DNA of 8,246 nt from Clostridiales bacterium UBA8960. Lineage in GTDB: Bacteria > Bacillota > Clostridia > Peptostreptococcales > Acidaminobacteraceae. The stretch lies in assembly GCA_003482695.1 (NCBI GenBank), contig DMYC01000048.1, positions 1 through 8,246 of the forward strand, read 5' to 3'. Positions 1 to 4,724 of the stretch are shown one piece after another. The translations under genes were made by a program, and so were the position numbers. The notes beneath the pieces were generated by a model. The model made no database searches and was not told the DNA's origin. It worked only from the letters and a program-made list of their open reading frames with translations. Each line of letters starts with the position of its first letter. Position 1 is the stretch's first letter.

Positions 1-652
1 CAAATCGACAAGTTATTGGCTCTTCGATTCCAAGCCTAAGCGTCTGAATGACTGTCTTTAACTTTTCCGCCTCCAAATAACCGCCTTTTTCAGTAATATT
101 AGGCATGAGAAGAGCAAACGTATCCCCTTTTACCCTTGCAAGGACAGCACCTGAATTTTGTAATAGCGCAGACTCACTGATGAATCTTTTGGTCGACAAT
201 ATAATCTCGATGATAATTTGATCGCCTGTATTATACCCATAATTGCGATTGACTTCGCCTAACTGATCGACATCGAAAAATATGATGGCAGATTCGCTGT
301 TGTTATTGAAACAGCGTTCAAATTCCAAAGACAGAATGTTTTTCAGCTTTTCCTCTGTATTGATCAGGACAAGTTCACCACTGATGATGCCTTCTTTTTT
401 GACGAGTGCTTTCATTTGCGAATCGCTTTTACTCTCATAGTTTAGAAAACTCAAATAACCGAAAAAAACCAAAATGATGGTGTAGACTAGTACAGCAAAA
501 TAGAGCTCCATCATGCCATATAATTTCCCTATATAAATCAAGGCTGTCAAAAAAACACTGAATATAAACGTCATATAAATGAGACGTTTCAGCAAAATCC
601 GATTTTCGACATTCTTTTTCACTTCATAGGCACGGCGATTATTTATCGGCAT
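1..652 (-). CDS. Membrane-anchored GGDEF-domain protein (3' part missing)
   Basis: The reading frame is open from an ATG at 652 to the left edge, giving 217 residues of a longer protein. Two hydrophobic helices lie near residues 23-42 and 47-70, so the rest should be cytoplasmic. From about residue 100 it resembles a GGDEF (diguanylate cyclase) domain. The block FFDVDQ at 125-130 followed by N135, G139, G143 and D144 matches the metal- and guanine-binding half. The signature loop is R173-V-K-G-D-T-F, so GGDEF is changed to KGDTF: the metal-ligand Asp is kept, while the first Gly and the Glu are lost. It may be a weak or inactive cyclase, a GTP sensor, or the front half of a GGDEF-EAL protein; the missing C-terminus decides this. 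No PAS domain separates helices and GGDEF, unlike GdpP. An AAAGGGA ribosome binding site lies inside the end of the DUF1934 gene, and the start is one base after that gene's stop, so translation is probably coupled. Confidence 0.85.
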   Translation of the reverse strand, partial: MPINNRRAYEVKKNVENRILLKRLIYMTFIFSVFLTALIYIGKLYGMMELYFAVLVYTIILVFFGYLSFLNYESKSDSQMKALVKKEGIISGELVLINTEEKLKNILSLEFERCFNNNSESAIIFFDVDQLGEVNRNYGYNTGDQIIIEIILSTKRFISESALLQNSGAVLARVKGDTFALLMPNITEKGGYLEAEKLKTVIQTLRLGIEEPITCRF

Positions 653-653
653 A

Positions 654-1088
654 TCATTCCCTTTCAGCTTCAATGATGATGTGAACCTCCGAAGGCGGAT
701 TTGGATCGCCTTCTATTTCAAGCAGATAATGAAATTCAATATTTAAATGGCCAGAATCTGTCCACTTAATTTTTTTGCCGGTTGTCTTCATGAGAAACAA
801 ACCATACTGCGTTTTATATGTGTTCTCGTACGTTTCGCCAACTTCTACCCTAAGCAGACTATTAAGATGACCAAATCGCTTGATCTGAAGCACTTTGCCA
901 TCATAACTAAGTAGCGTTTTTACCCCTTCCATTCCACTGACTTCTGTTTCTTCATACATGAGAAATGCTTTATTGTGCTCATGCTTATAAGTCGCAGGTG
1001 TATATAGGGTCATGTCGGTTTTTTCACCACTGCTGTCGATAATTTGGGAGATGACTTTAACTTGAATGGTTGAATTTAGTGCATTCAT
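654..1088 (-). CDS. DUF1934 (YwiB-like) beta-barrel protein
   Basis: This small soluble protein of about 144 residues resembles the DUF1934 family, of which B. subtilis YwiB (similar length) is a member. Its function is not established. Visible family features are the N-terminal strand TIQVKVISQI, a central segment with Y-x-T-x-YG (near KTQYGLFLMKT) and a C-terminal alternating pattern GHLNIEFHYLLEIEG ending in strand HIIIEAE, consistent with a calycin-like barrel. No signal peptide or membrane segment is seen. I chose the ATG at 1088 because it forms a TAATG overlap with the stop of the upstream regulator gene and gives a family-like N-terminus. An in-frame ATG at 1103 would add five residues (MDFRI). 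Neither start has a clear Shine-Dalgarno sequence, so coupling to the upstream gene is likely. Confidence 0.85.
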   Translation of the reverse strand: MNALNSTIQVKVISQIIDSSGEKTDMTLYTPATYKHEHNKAFLMYEETEVSGMEGVKTLLSYDGKVLQIKRFGHLNSLLRVEVGETYENTYKTQYGLFLMKTTGKKIKWTDSGHLNIEFHYLLEIEGDPNPPSEVHIIIEAERE

Positions 1089-1759
1089 TATTCTGAAATC
1101 CATTTGTTTACAAGCGATCTGATGCTGTCGACATGATTTTCTGCTTCAAGTCTCGCCGTTGCAGCATCTTGTTTGATTATGGCATCGAATATGCGGTTGT
1201 GTGAGGCTTGAATTTCTTTATAGTTGTTGAACTCATTGAAATAAATCAATCTGAATCTTTGAAATTGATCGTGCAAATCATAGATGATGTTAATCAGCCT
1301 TTGATTTTTAGTCGCTTCAAAAATAGAAGAATGGAACTCATTATCACTTTCAATCATGCTTTTTTTATCCATGCTGATCAATGACTCGTTAAACCGTTCC
1401 ACCACTCGACCAAGTGTTTCCCTTTCTTCAAGCGTCATACGTTCTGCAGCAAGTGAAGCCGCGAAACCTTCAAGTTCTTTTCTGATTTCCAGAACTTCCA
1501 TAATATCTTTCTTTGTCAAATCTGCGACATAAGCGCCTTTTCTAGGAATCATGATGACAAAGCTCTCTTTTTCAAGCTTTCTGATTGCTTCACGCACTGG
1601 GGTTCTGCTGACACCAAGTTGATCTGCGATCGTAACTTCCATTAATCGTTCACCTGGTTTTAACTCGCCTGCTAAAATCGCATTTCTAAGATATTCAAAT
1701 ACGACTTCACCTAGTGGTTTATAATTTCTTATCTCTAACCTATCAAAATTCACGCTCAT
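1088..1759 (-). CDS. GntR-family transcriptional regulator, FadR/FCD subfamily
   Basis: This 223-residue protein has the full two-domain layout of FadR-type regulators. Residues 15-78 form the winged helix-turn-helix, including LKPGERLMEVTIADQLGVSR and TPVREAIRKLE, with the wing at RKGAYVAD. Residues 84-220 form the all-helical FCD ligand domain. The usual FCD metal-site residues can be placed as D139-x3-H143, H187 and H209, so it probably binds a metal-coordinated small carboxylate or a similar ligand; the ligand cannot be read from the sequence. The ATG at 1759 has a strong GGAGGGG ribosome binding site four bases upstream. It follows ispE by 23 bases with no terminator between them and overlaps the DUF1934 gene, so it is an internal operon gene. 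Control of its own operon is an inference from position. Nothing is missing or truncated. Confidence 0.95.
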   Translation of the reverse strand: MSVNFDRLEIRNYKPLGEVVFEYLRNAILAGELKPGERLMEVTIADQLGVSRTPVREAIRKLEKESFVIMIPRKGAYVADLTKKDIMEVLEIRKELEGFAASLAAERMTLEERETLGRVVERFNESLISMDKKSMIESDNEFHSSIFEATKNQRLINIIYDLHDQFQRFRLIYFNEFNNYKEIQASHNRIFDAIIKQDAATARLEAENHVDSIRSLVNKWISE

Positions 1760-1782
1760 AACCCCTCCAAAACTTTAATATT

Positions 1783-2640
1783 CTAATTGTATGTTGAAAC
1801 GACAAAACTTTGTGGATAATGCTTCTTAAGCTTCTTATGTGCCGTCTTTGCACGTTCATAACTGCTAAAAACACCAAAAACAGTCGGCCCACTCCCACTC
1901 ATCAGTACCCCTTCAGAGCCAAAACTCGCAAGTAGAGCTTTAATATCTGAAACCTTGGGATGCATATTAAGTGTCACCGTTTCTAAAACGTTGCAAAGAC
2001 CCGATAAGATCTCATGTCTATTTTGCCCCTCAAGTGCTTTTACCATCCCCCACGTATCCGGACGCCTTTTCACCTTACCAAAGTCAAAGTTTGTGTATAC
2101 ATCTTTAGTCGAAACGCCAAACGATGGTTTCACAAGTACCATCCAAGCATGTTCAAACCCTCTAATAGGCGTAAGCAGTTCGCCTAACCCCCTCGCGATT
2201 GCACACCCTTCCATGAAACAAAATGGAACGTCGGCACCAAGGGTAAATCCGATTTCTTGTTGCTTTTCAAGTGGCAAATCTAATTCACATAGCGCATTGA
2301 TGCCTTTGATCACGGCCGCCGCATCTGTACTTCCCCCAGCTAAACCAGCTGCGATGGGTATGTTCTTTTCTATATGGATCTCAAAACCCACGTTGAGATT
2401 AAACGTCTCAGACATGACTTTTGCTGCCTTATAAGCCAAGTTTTTTTCATCAAGTGGTAAAAATGCATCCGAGCATGTCAATTTGATTTCATGAGACGAC
2501 GTCTTTTTTATCGTGATCACATCATATATGTTTATTTGTTGCATAATCATCTCAACATCGTGATATCCGTTCTCGCGTCTACCAAGTACATCCAAAGTCA
2601 AATTGATTTTGGCGCGAGCCTTTATTTGAATGCTATCCAT
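1783..2640 (-). CDS. ispE: 4-diphosphocytidyl-2-C-methyl-D-erythritol kinase
   Basis: IspE phosphorylates the 2-hydroxyl of 4-diphosphocytidyl-2-C-methyl-D-erythritol with ATP, the fourth step of the MEP pathway to isopentenyl diphosphate, in the cytoplasm. The 285-residue protein has normal length and all three GHMP-kinase motifs. Motif 1 is KARAKINLTLDVLG at 7-20 with catalytic Lys11. The glycine-rich ATP loop is PIAAGLAGGSTDAA at 95-108. Motif 3 is SGSGPTVFG at 248-256. GADVPF at 135-140 supplies the catalytic Asp137. The Y26-H27 pair in the substrate region is also present. The ATG at 2640 is preceded by a GAGGGG ribosome binding site. It is the first gene after a terminator and a putative promoter, and heads the ispE-regulator-DUF1934-GGDEF cluster. 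The stop is TAG at 1785-1783. Confidence 0.97.
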   Translation of the reverse strand: MDSIQIKARAKINLTLDVLGRRENGYHDVEMIMQQINIYDVITIKKTSSHEIKLTCSDAFLPLDEKNLAYKAAKVMSETFNLNVGFEIHIEKNIPIAAGLAGGSTDAAAVIKGINALCELDLPLEKQQEIGFTLGADVPFCFMEGCAIARGLGELLTPIRGFEHAWMVLVKPSFGVSTKDVYTNFDFGKVKRRPDTWGMVKALEGQNRHEILSGLCNVLETVTLNMHPKVSDIKALLASFGSEGVLMSGSGPTVFGVFSSYERAKTAHKKLKKHYPQSFVVSTYN

Positions 2641-2660
2641 ATTGCCCCTCTTTTGCTAAG

Positions 2661-2690
2661 TATGTGAATACAAAATACATAATAAATACA
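2661..2690. repeat. AATACA repeat cluster in front of ispE, possible operator
   Basis: The hexamer AATACA (TGTATT on the coding strand) occurs three times, at 2667-2672, 2674-2679 and 2685-2690. The block also holds the inverted repeat TATGT (2661-2665) / ACATA (2677-2681) with an 11-base gap. The copies lie just downstream of the TATAAT box, where a repressor could block initiation. The regulator encoded in the same operon is a candidate binder, which is inference. The region is AT-rich, so chance repetition is quite possible, and I do not see a clean FadR-type operator. Confidence 0.25.
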
Positions 2691-2695
2691 TTATA
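2690..2695 (-). promoter_or_regulatory. Putative -10 box of the ispE operon promoter
   Basis: A perfect TATAAT is read on the minus strand, about 50 bases upstream of the ispE ATG and downstream of the terminator that closes the dnaB unit, which is where a promoter is needed. No good TTGACA-like box sits at 16-18 bases; the nearest, TTGAAG, is only 10 bases away. The -35 element is therefore weak or absent, and the call rests on the -10 box and its position. Confidence 0.4.
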
Positions 2696-2729
2696 GTCTA
2701 TTTCACTTCAATTATCTACAGGTTTTTTT

Positions 2730-2769
2730 AAAAAAAGACAGCTTCGAACCGTTTGGTTTCAAAGCCATC
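2730..2769 (-). terminator. Intrinsic terminator after the GNAT gene
   Basis: On the minus strand a 14-base-pair stem (5' arm from 2769, starting GATGGCTTTGAA; 3' arm ending at 2737, GGTTCGAAGCTGTC) has one bulged A, a few G-T pairs and an AAAC loop. Seven T residues (2736-2730) follow it directly. The stem begins on the base after the acetyltransferase TAA stop. There is no T-run after the stem in the plus direction, so it acts on minus-strand transcription and separates the dnaB-GNAT unit from ispE. Confidence 0.88.
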
Positions 2770-3330
2770 TTAAGTATTCCAATCTTCTTTTTTTATTTCC
2801 ATTACATAAAACGTCGTAAAGAGCAAATCGCCTATCAAATCAAATTGCTCAGGATATCTTTCGATGATCATCGTTCTAAAGCTCTGCTCTTCAAAAGGTT
2901 CCACGATTTGCTTTACAAACTTGAATCCGATCTTTTCATAGCTTTTTTGAGCGCGCTGATTAAAATGTGCCACCCTTAGCTGCATCGTATCGATGGGAAA
3001 ATGTGAAAAGACATAGTCAAGAAACCGCTTAATCAGCTCTGTTCCAAACCCTTCGCTAATATGGTTTGGATCAACCGCAACACCGAGCTCCGCCCTTTTG
3101 CTAAACCAATTTATGTTTTTTAGCGTAATGAATCCTAATGGATAGTCCTCTAAGAAAAGCCCATATACCTTTTTGCTCAGTAGCTTTTGTTTTGAGTAAT
3201 ACCAAACGTCGAACTCCTCTTTTTTTGTATACGGAAAGTTATACTGATAGAAGCGGGGATCTTCATGTCGTCCCCACTTCACAAATTCATATGCATCTTG
3301 TCTCCGAAGTTTCCTGAACTCAAGTTCCAA
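2770..3330 (-). CDS. GNAT-family N-acetyltransferase (RimJ/RimL-like)
   Basis: The 186-residue protein should transfer an acetyl group from acetyl-CoA to an amine; the substrate is unknown. The GNAT fold is visible. Motif A runs from RAELGVAVDPNH (79-90) into the acetyl-CoA pyrophosphate loop SEGFGTELIKRFLDY (92-106). Motif B is VAHFNQRAQKSYEKIGFK (120-137), with N124 and Y131 in the usual active-site positions. About 50 further residues follow, ending in a Phe/Tyr-rich segment. The first codon is TTG at 3330, preceded by a good GAGGTGA site; the next in-frame ATG is deep in the protein (residue 116), so TTG is the only sensible start. It begins four bases after the dnaB stop and ends at a terminator, so it is co-transcribed with dnaB. 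A role in acetylating a ribosomal or replication protein is possible but is not shown by the sequence. Confidence 0.9.
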   Translation of the reverse strand: MELEFRKLRRQDAYEFVKWGRHEDPRFYQYNFPYTKKEEFDVWYYSKQKLLSKKVYGLFLEDYPLGFITLKNINWFSKRAELGVAVDPNHISEGFGTELIKRFLDYVFSHFPIDTMQLRVAHFNQRAQKSYEKIGFKFVKQIVEPFEEQSFRTMIIERYPEQFDLIGDLLFTTFYVMEIKKEDWNT

Positions 3331-3334
3331 TACA

Positions 3335-3341
3335 TCACCTC
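3335..3341 (-). promoter_or_regulatory. Ribosome binding site that fixes the TTG start of the GNAT gene
   Basis: The coding strand reads GAGGTGA, with its AGG core seven bases before the TTG at 3330. The site includes the last codon and the TGA stop of dnaB, so ribosomes ending dnaB are placed to restart on the acetyltransferase. An ATG at 3335-3333 lies in another frame and gives no usable protein. Confidence 0.75.
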
Positions 3342-4666
3342 ACTTGAGATGTATTCGCAAATTTGGTGTACTTGCCAAGCCATGCCAAGTAGATTTTGCC
3401 GGTCTCACCATTTCTTTGTTTCGCGATAATCACTTCACCTATGCCTTTTAATTTTTCATCCACTGTATCCGGGTTGTAGTACTCATCTCTATAAAGAAAC
3501 ATAACAAGGTCGGCGTCCTGTTCAATCGCACCCGACTCACGTAAGTCGGAAAGGATCGGGCGGTGGTCCGCTCTAAGCTCCGAAGCACGTGAAAGCTGCG
3601 ATAAAGCGATGACAGGGCAATTCATTTCCCTCGCAATACTCTTTAACGAACGCGAGATCGTGGAAATTTCTTGCTGTCTGTTCTCTTGTTTTCCACCTCC
3701 GGACATCAGCTGAAGGTAGTCGATCATGATTAGATCAAGCCCTTGGCTCATCTTAAGCCTTCTGCATTTACTTCTTATCTCCGCAACTGTAATACCCGGC
3801 GTGTCATCGATGAATATTTTAGCTTCGGCAAGTTGTGCACTACTCCGTGCAAGCTTAAACCAGTCGTCGTCTTCGATCTGTCCTGTACGGATATCTCCGA
3901 TAGAAACGAGTGATTGAGCACTGAGTAGACGCTGTACCAATTGTTCAGCAGCCATCTCAAGACTGAATATGGCGACGCTTTTCTTTTCTTTCACGGCTGC
4001 GTGCTGACATAAATTGAGAGCGAAAGCCGTCTTTCCCATGGAAGGTCTCGCTGCGATCAATATCATGTCAGACCGTTGCATACCATTTGTTATCTCGTCA
4101 AGTGCATCGAATCCAGTTGGAACACCCGTTAAAGCATTTGGGTCTTCATGCAGTTGAACAATTTTTTCGTAAGTGACTTGGAGAATATCGGAAATCGCCT
4201 GAAATCCTTTCTTATCTCTATTTTGGGAAATCTCAAAAATACTTGATACCGCTTCTTCGATCAAAATGTTTGCGTCGTGATTTTCATAACCTTTTTCGAC
4301 AATTTCCGTAGAAGCTTTAATCAGGCGTCTCAATGTGTATTTTTCATGTACAATTTTGGCGTGGTTTGAAACATTCGAAATCAACGTCCCTACATCAGAA
4401 AGTTCAGATAGGTATTCGAAACCACCAACGGCTTGCAACAACTGGTTCTTTGTCAACTCATCAGACACCGTAATCATATCGATGGTTTTACCTTCAGAAA
4501 ACAGGCGTTTTATCGTTCTATAGATCTCTTTATGTGCTTCGTGATAAAACTCATCCTCTGAGCTTATAACCTCTATTACATCACCTATTAAATCACTATC
4601 AAGGATTAGAGAGCCAAGTACGCTCTGCTCTGCATTGATATCATGTGGCATCGTTTTTAAGTTCAT
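3335..4666 (-). CDS. dnaB: Replicative DNA helicase DnaB (bacterial DnaC/DnaB type)
   Basis: This is the hexameric 5'-3' helicase that unwinds DNA at the replication fork and contacts DnaG primase. At 443 residues it has family-typical length and no intein. The N-terminal primase-interaction domain covers about 5-105 (PHDINAEQSVLGSLILD), the linker about 105-180, and the RecA-like domain 181-437. Motifs seen: Walker A ARPSMGKT (206-213, Lys212), Glu237 in FSLEM, Walker B LIMIDYLQLM (312-321, Asp316), sensor VIALSQLSR with Gln357, the SDLRESGAIEQDAD block (373-386), and the arginine-finger segment KQRNGETG (416-423). The ATG at 4666 has a GGGAG site eight bases upstream. A 58-base gap with a likely promoter precedes it, and the acetyltransferase gene follows by four bases. 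rplI, a frequent neighbour of dnaB in Bacillota, is not next to it here. Confidence 0.97.
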   Translation of the reverse strand: MNLKTMPHDINAEQSVLGSLILDSDLIGDVIEVISSEDEFYHEAHKEIYRTIKRLFSEGKTIDMITVSDELTKNQLLQAVGGFEYLSELSDVGTLISNVSNHAKIVHEKYTLRRLIKASTEIVEKGYENHDANILIEEAVSSIFEISQNRDKKGFQAISDILQVTYEKIVQLHEDPNALTGVPTGFDALDEITNGMQRSDMILIAARPSMGKTAFALNLCQHAAVKEKKSVAIFSLEMAAEQLVQRLLSAQSLVSIGDIRTGQIEDDDWFKLARSSAQLAEAKIFIDDTPGITVAEIRSKCRRLKMSQGLDLIMIDYLQLMSGGGKQENRQQEISTISRSLKSIAREMNCPVIALSQLSRASELRADHRPILSDLRESGAIEQDADLVMFLYRDEYYNPDTVDEKLKGIGEVIIAKQRNGETGKIYLAWLGKYTKFANTSQVR

Positions 4667-4697
4667 TTATCTAGCTCCCATTAACGACTTTTTTTAC

Positions 4698-4706
4698 ATT
4701 ATAACA
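4698..4706 (-). promoter_or_regulatory. Putative extended -10 promoter for dnaB
   Basis: The minus strand reads TGTTATAAT, a perfect TATAAT with the extended TGn motif, about 31 bases before the dnaB ATG. No clear TTGACA lies 16-18 bases upstream, but extended -10 promoters can work without one. The box sits between the two arms of an inverted repeat TTAACG/CGTTAA (4681-4686 and 4707-4712). This would let dnaB be expressed apart from the transglutaminase gene upstream, for which no terminator is seen. Confidence 0.5.
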
Positions 4707-4724
4707 CGTTAAAAGGGTTCCTAT

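Noticed and set aside
1..652. Idea that the cut gene is gdpP (c-di-AMP phosphodiesterase)
   Set aside because: Two helices followed by a GGDEF-like domain fit loosely, but there is no PAS domain between them, and the DxD and Asn/Asp motifs are far better kept than in GdpP. No DHH domain is visible in the window.
1955..2434. 159-codon open frame on the plus strand across from ispE
   Set aside because: It lies wholly within ispE, whose motifs prove the minus strand is coding. Its translation has no recognisable domain and it has no independent promoter context.
2696..2719. TTGAAG as the -35 box of the ispE promoter
   Set aside because: It is only 10 bases from TATAAT, too close for sigma-A, and the sequence 17 bases after it is a poor -10 box.
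2641..2769. Riboswitch or other structured leader before ispE
   Set aside because: After the terminator fewer than 90 bases remain, they are AT-rich, and no stable hairpin or known aptamer pattern is apparent.
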